Shown: piece after piece, positions 1 through 8,991 of the stretch
Layout: each line of letters begins with the position of its first letter
How positions within the stretch are numbered: the stretch's first letter is position 1
The notes under the pieces: generated by a model
Database searches by the model: none
What the model was told of the DNA's origin: nothing
Seen by the model: only the letters and a program-made list of their open reading frames with translations
From: Poriferisulfidus sp963668445
GTDB taxonomy: Bacteria > Pseudomonadota > Gammaproteobacteria > Poriferisulfidales > Poriferisulfidaceae
Length of the DNA: 64,000 nucleotides
NCBI GenBank assembly: GCA_963668445.1
Contig: OY764335.1
Span: forward strand, 1,240,001-1,304,000
Reading direction: 5' to 3'
Translations under genes and position numbers: made by a program

Positions 1-150
1 CGGCACATCCGCCTCCAGCCCGGCCAAATAGGCGCTCAGCCCCGTCAGGCTGTCCGGCGCGTACACCGTATCGGCCGCGCCGCCGCAGTGCCACGTCGTA
101 TGCTCGCCCATCGGCACCTGCCGCCGCTCTCCTGCCACGCCCGCTTCCAT
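1..150 (-). CDS. murB: UDP-N-acetylenolpyruvoylglucosamine reductase, N-terminal fragment (window edge)
   Basis: This is the first 50 codons of MurB, which reduces UDP-GlcNAc-enolpyruvate to UDP-MurNAc in the cytoplasm using FAD. The reading frame opens at ATG 150-148, two bases after the murC stop, and stays open to the window edge. The translated part contains GEHTTWHCGGAAD followed by an SLTGL segment, matching the family's opening (HTT(W/F)xxGG, the start of the FAD-binding domain). MurB follows MurC in many dcw clusters, which supports the call. The protein is cut by the window, not broken. An internal ATG at 111-109 just before GEHTTW could be the true start. Confidence 0.85.
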   Translation of the reverse strand, partial: MEAGVAGERRQVPMGEHTTWHCGGAADTVYAPDSLTGLSAYLAGLEADVP

Positions 151-152
151 CG

Positions 153-1577
153 TCAACACGCCTCCGCCCACGCCAACTGCTCTGGCAAGCGCGCCGCCCA
201 GCGTTCGATGCTGCCAGCCCCCATCGTCAGCAACACATCGCCGGGGCGCAGCAATTCGCGCAATGCCGCAATCAACTGCTCGCCATCGGCTGCTCGAGCC
301 GGATGGATGCCCTCGCGTTCCAAGGCCCGAGCCAAGGTATCGCTGTCCGCACCGGCGATCGGTGCTTCGCCGGCCGGATACACGTCCAGCAACAGCAACG
401 CCTCGGCCTGCCCCAGCGTCCGCACGAACGCCTCGAACAAGTCGCGGGTGCGGGAATAGCGATGCGGCTGGAATGCCAGCACCGTTCGTCGCTGCGGGTA
501 CGTCTGCCGCACCGTAGCAAGGGTCGCCTCAATTTCCGTCGGATGATGCCCGTAGTCGTCCACCCACAGGATGTCGTCCGAATGCGGCAAAATGCCATGC
601 ACCTCGAAGCGGCGGGCAATGCCGCTGAAATTCTCCAAACTGGCCGCAGCCGTCTCCAGAGATACGCCCAAATCGCGCGCCACCGCCACAGCCGCCAGCG
701 CATTGCGCACATTGTGCGCCCCCGGCATGGGCAAATGCACCTGATGCCGGGCATCCGATTCGGCAGCCTGCAGCGTGAACATGCTGCCGGCATCCGTGGC
801 GACGATGCCGGTTGCGGTGATATCCGCAGAAGCCGAATCGAGCGCATATGTCGCGGTCTGCCGGCCCAAATCCTGCTGCAGCATCGCCAAGCGCGAATCA
901 TCCGCGCACAGGACGGCCAGCCCGTAGAACGGCAAGTTCTGCAGAAAGTTGCGGTAGGCGTCGACGAGCCGGTCGAGCGAACCGTCATAGTTGGCCAGAT
1001 GGTCGTCGTCGATATTCGTGACGACGGCAATCAGTGGGCTGAGATGAAGGAACGAAGCATCGCTCTCGTCCGCTTCGCACACCAGATAATCGCCCTCGCC
1101 CAGCGTCGCATGCGAACCGCTGCGCCGCAGCCGCCCGCCGATAATGTAACTTGGGTCCAGCCCGGCCTCCGTAAGCAGGTGCGCAATCATGCTGGTAGTG
1201 GTGGTTTTGCCATGCGTGCCTGCCACCGCCACGCCGAAACTGAAGCGCATCAATTCGCCGAGCATGGCGGCCCGCGGCACGATCGGAATGCGTGCTTCGC
1301 GTGCGGCTTGCCACTCGGGATTTTCCGGCGGCACGGCGCTGGATGCCACGACGACATCCGCACCCCGCACGGCTGCGGCGCGATGCCCGATGGCGATCGA
1401 AGCGCCCAGCCCGCGCAGCCTTTGCGTCTGAGCGTTTTCGTGCAAGTCGCTGCCGGAGACGGCGTAGCCGAGGCTGCACAGCACTTCAGCAATCCCGCTC
1501 ATGCCAGCTCCGCCGATGCCGATGAAATGCACTTGGCGGATGTGCCGCATCGGCATATGGCGCCGCAAGGCGTTCAT
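153..1577 (-). CDS. murC: UDP-N-acetylmuramate--L-alanine ligase
   Basis: MurC adds L-Ala to UDP-MurNAc, the first amino acid of the peptidoglycan stem, using ATP in the cytoplasm. The 474-residue product has the N-terminal nucleotide-binding motif GIGGAGMSGIAEVL, the Mur ligase P-loop GTHGKTTTTSMIAHLL, and a C-terminal domain with DDYGHHPTEI. The ATG at 1577 was chosen because it overlaps the murG stop as ATGA; the open frame runs on upstream only as an antisense artefact inside murG. Length matches the family (about 490). Translation is probably coupled to murG. Confidence 0.97.
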   Translation of the reverse strand: MNALRRHMPMRHIRQVHFIGIGGAGMSGIAEVLCSLGYAVSGSDLHENAQTQRLRGLGASIAIGHRAAAVRGADVVVASSAVPPENPEWQAAREARIPIVPRAAMLGELMRFSFGVAVAGTHGKTTTTSMIAHLLTEAGLDPSYIIGGRLRRSGSHATLGEGDYLVCEADESDASFLHLSPLIAVVTNIDDDHLANYDGSLDRLVDAYRNFLQNLPFYGLAVLCADDSRLAMLQQDLGRQTATYALDSASADITATGIVATDAGSMFTLQAAESDARHQVHLPMPGAHNVRNALAAVAVARDLGVSLETAAASLENFSGIARRFEVHGILPHSDDILWVDDYGHHPTEIEATLATVRQTYPQRRTVLAFQPHRYSRTRDLFEAFVRTLGQAEALLLLDVYPAGEAPIAGADSDTLARALEREGIHPARAADGEQLIAALRELLRPGDVLLTMGAGSIERWAARLPEQLAWAEAC

Positions 1578-2635
1578 GGGCAGAACTCCAGCAAGCAGTC
1601 GGCGATGTCCTGCGCCGCATGCGGTCGCGCTTGCCGGCCGGCCGCTGCGGCCATAGCATCCAGTCCAGTCCGATCTTGGGCCAAAGCGGCCAGCCGCTGC
1701 GCCAGCCTCTCTCGCGTGAAGGTGGGCTGCGGCCAGATTTCGGCGGCCCCTTCCACTGCATACTGCCGCGCATTTTCCAATTGATGCCCGTCTGCCGCAT
1801 GCGGATACGGCACCAGCAGCGCCGGCCGCGCGACGGCAGCCAACTCCGCCAGCGTCATGGCACCAGCTCTGGCCAGCACCAGATCCGCCCATGCATAGGC
1901 TTCATCCATCGCCGTGATGAAAGCATCCGTACGCACCTCCGCCTGTGCCGGATAGCGTGCTGCAACCGATGCCGGGTCGGTGCCGGTCTGGTGCCAAACC
2001 TGCGGGCGCTGCAAGACCGGCAAGGCATGCAATGCCGCCGGCAGGACCGTGTTGAACGCTTCCGCGCCTTGGCTGCCGCCGATGACCAGCAAGCGCAACG
2101 GACCGGACGAGGCCCTTACGGTCGGAGGCGGCATGCCCAGACCGGCGCGCACCGGATTGCCCGTACAGATGCCGCCACGCAACCCACGCACGCGGACGAA
2201 TCCCAGCAACGTCCGGGTCGCAAACTTGGAAAGAATCCGGTTGGTCAGGCCGGCAACGGCATTTTGCTCGTGCACCACCAAGGGGACGCGACTCAACCAT
2301 GCGGCCAAAGCCATGGCCGACGAGGCATAGCCGCCCATGCCCAGCACGACGGACGGACGATAGCGGCGCAGCAGCCGCAAGCTGTGCGCCACAGCCCGCA
2401 GCACGCCAGGCGCGGCACCCAGCAGGCCCAGACAGTTCCGGCTCTTCAAAGCGCGCAATTGCAGCCATTCGATCGGAAAACCGGCTTGCGGCACCAACCG
2501 CGCCTCGAGTCCTGCCTGCGTGCCAATCCAAACGACAGCGGCATCATGCGCGCGCAGCAGTTCCGCTACCGCCAGCGCCGGAAATACGTGCCCGCCCGTG
2601 CCTCCTGCCACAATCATGACCGCCCGCGCTCTCAC
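1574..2635 (-). CDS. murG: UDP-GlcNAc:lipid I N-acetylglucosaminyltransferase
   Basis: MurG transfers GlcNAc to lipid I to make lipid II at the cytoplasmic face of the inner membrane. The glycine-rich loops MIVAGGTGGHVFPALAVA and GGSQGAEAFN, and the C-terminal HAADGHQLENA segment, are typical of this GT28 enzyme. Start: GTG at 2635, whose GTG overlaps the ftsW TGA (GTGA), gives 353 residues, the usual length. An ATG six codons later (2617) would begin exactly at MIVAGG and is the alternative. It lies between ftsW and murC as in other dcw clusters. Confidence 0.96.
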   Translation of the reverse strand: MRARAVMIVAGGTGGHVFPALAVAELLRAHDAAVVWIGTQAGLEARLVPQAGFPIEWLQLRALKSRNCLGLLGAAPGVLRAVAHSLRLLRRYRPSVVLGMGGYASSAMALAAWLSRVPLVVHEQNAVAGLTNRILSKFATRTLLGFVRVRGLRGGICTGNPVRAGLGMPPPTVRASSGPLRLLVIGGSQGAEAFNTVLPAALHALPVLQRPQVWHQTGTDPASVAARYPAQAEVRTDAFITAMDEAYAWADLVLARAGAMTLAELAAVARPALLVPYPHAADGHQLENARQYAVEGAAEIWPQPTFTRERLAQRLAALAQDRTGLDAMAAAAGRQARPHAAQDIADCLLEFCP

Positions 2636-3762
2636 GCCTTGCTCCCGTGCCGCCGGGCAGACGGCATGGCTGCCTCGCGGCGCACCCGCCATAGCAAGCC
2701 CAATCCCGCCATCGTCGCCACCAGCGAACTGCCGCCCGCGCTCATCAACGGCAAGGTCAGGCCTTTGGTAGGCACCGAGCCCAAGTTGACAGCGATATTG
2801 ATGAACGCCTGCAAACTGATCCACAAGCCGATGCCGTACGCCACTGCCGCCCCGAAATCCATCTGCCGGTCCTGCGCCTGTCGGGCAATGCGGAAGGCAC
2901 TTAGCAAGAACAGCGTGAACAGCGCAATGATGACGATCGCGCCGAGCAGACCCAACTCCTCGACCGCCACCGCGAAAACAAAATCCGTATGCACTTCCGG
3001 AAGATAGAAATGCTTCTGGATGCCATCGCCCAAGCCTTGCCCCAGAAAGCCGCCGCTGCCCACGGCAATGAGCGACTGCGTCAGTTGGTAGCCGCTGTTG
3101 AACGGATCCGCCCACGGATCCAAAAACGACTGCATCCGTAGCAGCCGATAGGGCGCCGCCATGGCCAGTCCGGCCATGGCGAGCAGCGCGGCACCCATGC
3201 CGGCCAGCAATGCCCGCAAATACCCGCCACCCAGAAACAGCATGCCGATGGCCGTGGCCGTCACCACGCAGGCGGTGCCGAAATCCGGCTCCAGCACCAA
3301 CAGCAGCGCGACCAGCGCCACCATGCCCAAGGGCGCCAACGCACCCTGCGCCGAGGTGCGCAACACTTCCGCCCGAGCGGCCATGTACGCCGCCAGCCAC
3401 AAAACCAGAGCGGGCTTCGCGAATTCCGACGGCTGGAACTGCACCGGACCCAAAGCCAACCAGCGCGTGCTGCCATTGGCCGTGTACCCGAAGCCCGGCA
3501 CGAGTACCAGCGCCAGCAGCGCCAAGGCTGCGATGCCGCAAAATGGTGCCAGCCGCTGCTGCACGACCAGAGGGGCATGGGCCAGCACCAGCATGGCGGC
3601 AGCGCCAAGGCCGGCGTAGGCCGTCTGGCGCCAGAAATAGAACAGCGCATCGCCATGGTCGCGCATGGACACTTCGATGGACGCGGAGGTCATCACCACC
3701 AGCCCTAGAGCCAGCAGCGCCGCGGCAATCCACGAATCAAACGCTGGCAGGCGTTCACGCAT
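2632..3762 (-). CDS. ftsW: Lipid II polymerase / division protein FtsW (SEDS family)
   Basis: FtsW is the SEDS glycosyltransferase that polymerises lipid II at the septum together with FtsI. The 376-residue product is a multi-pass membrane protein with about ten hydrophobic segments. Family motifs are visible: NGSTRWL with FQPSEFAK, and near the C-terminus GLTLPLMSAGGSSL. The ATG at 3762 has GGAG seven bases upstream; an ATG two codons earlier (3768) is too close to that site. It overlaps the murD stop by eight bases, so translation is probably coupled. Confidence 0.95.
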   Translation of the reverse strand: MRERLPAFDSWIAAALLALGLVVMTSASIEVSMRDHGDALFYFWRQTAYAGLGAAAMLVLAHAPLVVQQRLAPFCGIAALALLALVLVPGFGYTANGSTRWLALGPVQFQPSEFAKPALVLWLAAYMAARAEVLRTSAQGALAPLGMVALVALLLVLEPDFGTACVVTATAIGMLFLGGGYLRALLAGMGAALLAMAGLAMAAPYRLLRMQSFLDPWADPFNSGYQLTQSLIAVGSGGFLGQGLGDGIQKHFYLPEVHTDFVFAVAVEELGLLGAIVIIALFTLFLLSAFRIARQAQDRQMDFGAAVAYGIGLWISLQAFINIAVNLGSVPTKGLTLPLMSAGGSSLVATMAGLGLLWRVRREAAMPSARRHGSKA

Positions 3763-5098
3763 GCCCATGCTCCAGCGCGCGCACGTGCGCGACGAAATCG
3801 TCGCCCCGCGCCTCGAAATTGTCGTACTGGTCGAAACTGGCGCAACCGGGCGACAGCAGAACGCTGTCGCCGGCCCGAACCAACGCGGCAGCCCGCGCCA
3901 CGGCAGCGGCCATATCCGGCTCGATGCAGACCTGCGCTCCGGCGCCCCATGCGTCCGCCATTGCTTCGGCGGCTTCGCCGAACAGCACCAGCGCCCGCGC
4001 ACGGCGCGCCACGCTGGCGGCGGCGCGGCGCAAATCGTCCTGTTTGCTGCGCCCGCCGGCGAGAAGCACGCACGGCCGGTCGAAAGCCGCCAGCGCGGCC
4101 TGCAAGGAATCCAGATTCGTGGCCTTGGAATCGTTGTACCAATCGACGCCGCCGAAACTCGCGACCCTCTGCAGCCGGTGCGGCAGGCCGGAGAACGTGC
4201 GCAAGGCCGGAGCCGCCTGCTCCGGCGCCACGCCCAATGCCGCTGCCAGCGCGAGAGCCGCCAGCGCATTCGCGTAGTTGTGCCGTCCGACCAGCGCCAA
4301 TTCGGCACACGGAAGAAGACGGCGATGGCCATGGCACAGCCACAGCTCCCCAGCATGCTCGCGCAGGCCGTAATCGTCGGGGCGGACCGGCGCATCCAGA
4401 CCGAAGCTGATTGCGCTGCGCGCGGCCACGCCGGGCCGCGTCTGCAGATCGTTACGGTTGAACACCGCCATTGCGGCCCCGCGGTACAAACGGTGCTTGA
4501 TGTCGCGGTAGGCCTCGAAACTGACATGCCGGTCCAGATGCTCCGGGCTGACGTTGAGCAGGCAAGCCGCTTGGCATTGCAGGGTCTCGGTCGCTTCCAA
4601 CTGGAAGCTCGACAGTTCCAGAACGTAGGCATCCGGCGCCGGGTCGCGCAGCAGCGACAGCGCCGGCTCGCCCAGATTGCCGCCGCAGCACGCATCCATC
4701 CCGCCAGCCGCCAGCAAATGCGCCACCAACCGCGTCACGGTGCTCTTCCCGTTGCTTCCGGTGATGCCGATCACGGGCGCGTTGGCCTCATGTGCAAACA
4801 GTTCGATGTCGCTGTAGATTTGGGCACCGGCCTGGTAAGCGGCTTGCAAGGCCGGATGCTGCAGCGGGATGCCAGGGCTTACGATCACCGTGTCCGCCAT
4901 CGCAAACGCCCTCAAGTCCGGCTCGCCGGCAAACACCGTGACCGTCGGCGAGGCTTTCTGCAATTCGGCGACGGCGGACGGACGGGGCGCCGCATCCCAG
5001 ACGGCGAACGGCTCGCGGCGGCAGCGCAGATAACGCGCCACTGACAGGCCTGTGACGCCGAGACCGGCGATCAAGGTGCGGGGAGCCGTAGCAGACAT
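3755..5098 (-). CDS. murD: UDP-N-acetylmuramoyl-L-alanine--D-glutamate ligase
   Basis: MurD adds D-Glu to UDP-MurNAc-L-Ala with ATP. The 447-residue protein begins with an N-terminal dinucleotide-fold motif (GLGVTGLSVARYL), then the Mur ligase P-loop GITGSNGKSTVTRLVAHLL at about residue 110, and a C-terminal segment SPGCASFDQYDNFEARG matching the MurD SPxxxSxDxFxNFxxRG signature. Length is normal. It sits 14 bases downstream of mraY and overlaps ftsW. Confidence 0.97.
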   Translation of the reverse strand: MSATAPRTLIAGLGVTGLSVARYLRCRREPFAVWDAAPRPSAVAELQKASPTVTVFAGEPDLRAFAMADTVIVSPGIPLQHPALQAAYQAGAQIYSDIELFAHEANAPVIGITGSNGKSTVTRLVAHLLAAGGMDACCGGNLGEPALSLLRDPAPDAYVLELSSFQLEATETLQCQAACLLNVSPEHLDRHVSFEAYRDIKHRLYRGAAMAVFNRNDLQTRPGVAARSAISFGLDAPVRPDDYGLREHAGELWLCHGHRRLLPCAELALVGRHNYANALAALALAAALGVAPEQAAPALRTFSGLPHRLQRVASFGGVDWYNDSKATNLDSLQAALAAFDRPCVLLAGGRSKQDDLRRAAASVARRARALVLFGEAAEAMADAWGAGAQVCIEPDMAAAVARAAALVRAGDSVLLSPGCASFDQYDNFEARGDDFVAHVRALEHGHA

Positions 5099-5112
5099 GA
5101 TCTTCTCCTCAT

Positions 5113-6189
5113 TCAGCGAACTTTCAGCGTCGCTAGGCCCAGAAGCACGAGCACCAGCGTGATGATCCAGAAGCGCACGGCGATGCGCGGCTCGGGCCAG
5201 CCGCGCAGTTCGAAATGGTGATGCAGCGGCGCCATGGCGAAGATGCGGCGGCGCGTCAGACGGAACGACACCACTTGTATGGCTACCGACAAGGTCTCCA
5301 TCATCATGACGCCCGCCATCAGCAGCAACACGATCTCTTGGCGCAGCATCACCGCCAGAGCCCCCAAGGCCGCCCCGATCGCCAATGCGCCGACATCACC
5401 CATGAACACTTGGGCGGGGTACGTGTTGAACCACAGAAAGCCGAGCCCGGCGCCGACCAGAGCCGCGCAATACACGATCATCTCGCCGGCCATAGGAACG
5501 TGCGGAATGCCGAGATAATTCGCGAACGCCACATGCCCGGTGGCGTAGGCGAACACGCCAAGGCCGCCCGCCACCATCACGGCCGGCATGATGGCAAGGC
5601 CGTCCAGGCCGTCCGTAAGATTGACGGCATTGCTCATCAGCACCAGCATGAACGCCGCCAACGGCACGAACATCCAGCCCAAATCGAACTGCCACTCCTT
5701 GACGACCGGAAAGAACATGCGGGTCTCGACCGGGTCGGTCGCGCTAAGGTACAAGGCCATGGCGATTCCGGTTCCGGCAAGCACCTGCAGAGAGAATTTA
5801 AGTCGTGCGGTAATGCCTCGGCCGCGGCGCAACTTCCAGAAGTCGTCCAGCATGCCAATCAGCGCATACAGCACGGTAACCGCGACCAGCACCCACAAGT
5901 GGCGGCTGTCCCAGGAACCCCACAGCAGCACCGAACCGAGCAGCGCGAGGACGATCAGCACGCCGCCCATCGTCGGCGTGCCGTTCTTGATCTGATGCGA
6001 GGCCGGGCCGTCGTCGCGGACTTTCTCGCCAATGCTGCGCATGCGTAGCCGGCGGATGGCGACCGGGCCGATCAGCAGCGCCAGCGCCAGCGCCGTCAGT
6101 AGCGCGGCGATGCCGCGCACCGTCAGGTAGCGGAACAGCGCGAAGCCCGACTCGAACTGTTCCAGCCAGACAAACAGGTCAAGCAGCAT
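5113..6189 (-). CDS. mraY: Phospho-N-acetylmuramoyl-pentapeptide transferase (lipid I synthase)
   Basis: MraY moves phospho-MurNAc-pentapeptide onto undecaprenyl phosphate, making lipid I in the inner membrane. The 358-residue multi-pass protein carries the catalytic aspartate pair in GMLDDFWKL, the conserved loops NAVNLTDGLDGLA and FMGDVGALAIG, and PLHHHFE near the C-terminus. The ATG at 6189 gives the family length (about 360) and overlaps the murF stop by 11 bases. Longer upstream reading in this frame lies inside murF and is not real. Confidence 0.97.
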   Translation of the reverse strand: MLLDLFVWLEQFESGFALFRYLTVRGIAALLTALALALLIGPVAIRRLRMRSIGEKVRDDGPASHQIKNGTPTMGGVLIVLALLGSVLLWGSWDSRHLWVLVAVTVLYALIGMLDDFWKLRRGRGITARLKFSLQVLAGTGIAMALYLSATDPVETRMFFPVVKEWQFDLGWMFVPLAAFMLVLMSNAVNLTDGLDGLAIMPAVMVAGGLGVFAYATGHVAFANYLGIPHVPMAGEMIVYCAALVGAGLGFLWFNTYPAQVFMGDVGALAIGAALGALAVMLRQEIVLLLMAGVMMMETLSVAIQVVSFRLTRRRIFAMAPLHHHFELRGWPEPRIAVRFWIITLVLVLLGLATLKVR

Positions 6190-7528
6190 GCGCCGACCTC
6201 CCGGAAGCCAATTTCGCCACCAGCCGCTCCAGTTGCGCCCCGCGCGAGCCCTTGACAAGCACCGCGCAATCCGGATGCATGTGCGCCTGCAGCACCGCCG
6301 CCGCCTCGTCCAAGCTGGCAAACGCCTGCGCCCCGGCACCGAAAGCCCGTGCGCACCGCTCGGCATGGGTGCCGAGCGCGTAGAGCCGCCGTACGCCTGC
6401 CGCACGCGCGTAGCAGGCAACATCTTCATGGCATTGTCCGCTGCGCGGACCCAGTTCCATCATCTCGCCCATCACTAGCCACGGCTCCTGCGGCAATCCC
6501 GACAACACGTCGATCGCGGCGCGGAACGAGCCGGGATTGGCGTTGTAGCTGTCGTCGACCAACTGCGCGCCATGCAGCCCTTCCAGAAACCGCAGCCGTC
6601 CGTCGACCGGCAGTTCGAAGCCGGCGAGCGCCTGCGCCGCCGTACGGAACTCCAGCCCCAGCGCACATGCCAGCGCGACCGCGCAGGCGGCATTGCGCGC
6701 ATTGTGCGTGCCCTCCAGCATCCAATCGATGCGCACCGTTTCTCCGGCGGACTGCAAGGCAAGGCTTGCCGCCGCATCCGGCAGCGCCACCACATCCGCC
6801 GGCACATCTACGGCGGCGGCAAACGTCATGACATCGCAGCTTGCGGCCTGTCGGCGCCATTGCTCCGCGTAGGCATCTTCGGCATTGATTACCGCCATGC
6901 CGTCGCCCTGCAAGCCTTCGAAGATCTCGGCCTTCGCCCGAGCCACGCCCGCCACGTTGCCGAAGCCCTCCAGATGCGCCTCGGCCGCGCACGTGATGGC
7001 CGCCGCCTGCGGTTCCGCCAACCGGGTCAGCCGGCGGATTTCGCCCGGATGGTTGGCGCCCATTTCGACGACGGCGTAGCGGTGCTGCGGCATCAATTGC
7101 AACAGCGTCAGCGGCACGCCAACATGGTTGTTCCAATTGCCTGGGGATGCGGCCGTCGGACCGTGGGAGGCCAGAATCGCCGCCGTCATTTCGCGGGTCG
7201 ACGTTTTCCCATTGCTGCCAGTAACAGCGGCCAACGCCACATCGCCGCACTGCCGCCGCCAAGCCTGCGCGACGGCCTGAAGCGCCGCCAACGTCTCCGG
7301 CACGATAATCTGCGGGCAAGGCACGGACAATTCTCGGGCAACCAGCACGCCGGCCGCCTGCGCCGCACAATCGGCGGCGAAATCGTGGCCGTCGAAGCGT
7401 TCGCCTGCCAGCGCCACGAACAGGTCGCCTTCGCGCAACATGCGGGAATCCGTGCTGATGCCCGCAACGGGCCGGTCTGCCCCCTTCAATTCCCCGCCGG
7501 CCCACGCCGCCAATTGCGCAAGCCGCAT
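6179..7528 (-). CDS. murF: UDP-MurNAc-tripeptide--D-Ala-D-Ala ligase
   Basis: MurF adds D-Ala-D-Ala to complete the cytoplasmic pentapeptide precursor. The 449-residue protein has an N-terminal uridine-binding region with GISTDSRML, then the P-loop VTGSNGKTSTREMTAAIL, and DSYNANPGSFRAAIDVL in the central ligase domain. The start is ATG 7528, sharing one base with the murE stop (TGATG); a GTG immediately before (7531) also overlaps as GTGA. Both suggest translational coupling to murE. Confidence 0.96.
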   Translation of the reverse strand: MRLAQLAAWAGGELKGADRPVAGISTDSRMLREGDLFVALAGERFDGHDFAADCAAQAAGVLVARELSVPCPQIIVPETLAALQAVAQAWRRQCGDVALAAVTGSNGKTSTREMTAAILASHGPTAASPGNWNNHVGVPLTLLQLMPQHRYAVVEMGANHPGEIRRLTRLAEPQAAAITCAAEAHLEGFGNVAGVARAKAEIFEGLQGDGMAVINAEDAYAEQWRRQAASCDVMTFAAAVDVPADVVALPDAAASLALQSAGETVRIDWMLEGTHNARNAACAVALACALGLEFRTAAQALAGFELPVDGRLRFLEGLHGAQLVDDSYNANPGSFRAAIDVLSGLPQEPWLVMGEMMELGPRSGQCHEDVACYARAAGVRRLYALGTHAERCARAFGAGAQAFASLDEAAAVLQAHMHPDCAVLVKGSRGAQLERLVAKLASGRSAHAA

Positions 7529-8991
7529 CACGCCCTCGCCTCCAGCACCCGGCGCACTTCGGCGTGGTCGGAAAAAGGCCGGACTCCGTCCGCCTTCACC
7601 TGCTCGGCTTCGTGACCCTTGCCCGCGATCAGCACGACGTCGTCCGGGTCGGCTTCGTCCAGTGCCCTGCGGATCGCCTCGGCGCGATCATGCTCGATGC
7701 GCACGTGCGCAGCATCCTGCAATCCGGCAGCAATGTCTGCAATGATTCGTGCCGGCGGTTCGCTGCGCGGGTTGTCGTCCGTCAAGGTAATGCGCTCGGC
7801 CAGCCGTTCCGCCACCGCCGCCATGCGCGGACGCTTGCCACGGTCGCGATCGCCGCCGCAGCCGAACACGCAATGCGCCACCGAACCGAAATGCCCGCGC
7901 AACGCCTGCAGCGCCGCCTCGAGCGCCCCCGGAGTATGCGCGTAATCCACGAACACCCAAGGCGTGCGGGCCACGCATTCCAGCCGCCCCGGCACCGGCC
8001 GCAAAGCCGGCAACGCCTGCGCGATGGATTCGGCGGATGCGCCCTGCGCTTGTGCGGCGCTGGCCGACAGCAGCATGTTCAGCACGTTGCAGCGCCCGTA
8101 CAAACCCGGCACCGCGACCGGAAAGCGGCGTCCTTCGGCATGCCACTCGAACTCGAGCCCCTGCGGGGTCGTGCAAATCTTCTGCGCCGTCGCATCCGCC
8201 GACCAATCAAGCGCGCATGTGCGCTGGCGCACTGATGCCGGCAACTGCCGGGCGAGCTCGCGCCCGAATGCGTCATCCACATTGATGACAGCGCACCGCG
8301 GCCCAAGTTCAGCAAACAGCCGGCGCTTGGCGGCCGCATACCGCTCCTGGGTGCCGTGGTAATCCAGATGGTCGCTGCCCAATACCGTGAACACGGCTGT
8401 CCCGAAGCGTACGGCATCGCAGCGGCGCTGCTCCAACGCATGCGACGACACTTCCAGAATCGCCACCGCCGCGCCGCGCTGGGCCATATCGAACAATTCC
8501 GCCTGCAGGCGCACCGCATCCGGCGTGGTGTGGCCAGTCGCCTGCAAGGCCTCGACCTGTCCGGCTCCGAGCGTGCCGATCAGGCCGCACGCTTGGCGCA
8601 GCCGTCCGAGCAGCTGCGCCAGCAAATGGCTGGTGGATGTCTTGCCGTCGGTGCCGGTAATACCGATGACGTGCAAGCGCGATGACGGATGGCGGTAGAA
8701 GCGCCCGGCAATCTCGCTGAGGACATGCGACAGCTGCGGCACGGCCACACACGGCACGGGAGCCGATGCCGGAACCCGGCCAGACTCCGGCTCGTAGATG
8801 ACAGCGGCGGCACCCCGCTCCAAAGCTTCCGCAAGGCCTGCGAGCCCATGCTGCCGCAATCCTTTGACGGCAGCGAACAAATCGCCGTCCCGCACTGCCG
8901 AACTGCGGCACTGAAGGCCCGCCACCGAGCCATCCCAAGACGTCTCGGCCAAACCGTCGAGCAAGTGGGCTAGCGGCACCGACAGACTCAT
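7528..8991 (-). CDS. murE: UDP-MurNAc-tripeptide synthetase (meso-DAP-adding)
   Basis: MurE adds the third stem amino acid. The 487-residue product has the P-loop GITGTDGKTSTSHLLAQLL around residue 110 and the DDNPRSEPP motif near the C-terminus; the DNPR sequence is the known mark of enzymes that use meso-diaminopimelate rather than lysine. This agrees with dapE being present in the window. The ATG at 8991 overlaps the ftsI stop as ATGA; the frame upstream of it is inside ftsI. Confidence 0.97.
   Translation of the reverse strand: MSLSVPLAHLLDGLAETSWDGSVAGLQCRSSAVRDGDLFAAVKGLRQHGLAGLAEALERGAAAVIYEPESGRVPASAPVPCVAVPQLSHVLSEIAGRFYRHPSSRLHVIGITGTDGKTSTSHLLAQLLGRLRQACGLIGTLGAGQVEALQATGHTTPDAVRLQAELFDMAQRGAAVAILEVSSHALEQRRCDAVRFGTAVFTVLGSDHLDYHGTQERYAAAKRRLFAELGPRCAVINVDDAFGRELARQLPASVRQRTCALDWSADATAQKICTTPQGLEFEWHAEGRRFPVAVPGLYGRCNVLNMLLSASAAQAQGASAESIAQALPALRPVPGRLECVARTPWVFVDYAHTPGALEAALQALRGHFGSVAHCVFGCGGDRDRGKRPRMAAVAERLAERITLTDDNPRSEPPARIIADIAAGLQDAAHVRIEHDRAEAIRRALDEADPDDVVLIAGKGHEAEQVKADGVRPFSDHAEVRRVLEARA

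Noticed and set aside
303..1784. Long plus-strand open frame (493 codons) opposite murC
   Set aside because: It is antisense to murC, which has full family motifs. Its translation is Arg/Gln/His-rich with no domain, typical of GC-rich antisense frames. The same applies to the many others, such as the plus-strand frame at 30680-33010 opposite lpdA and aceF.
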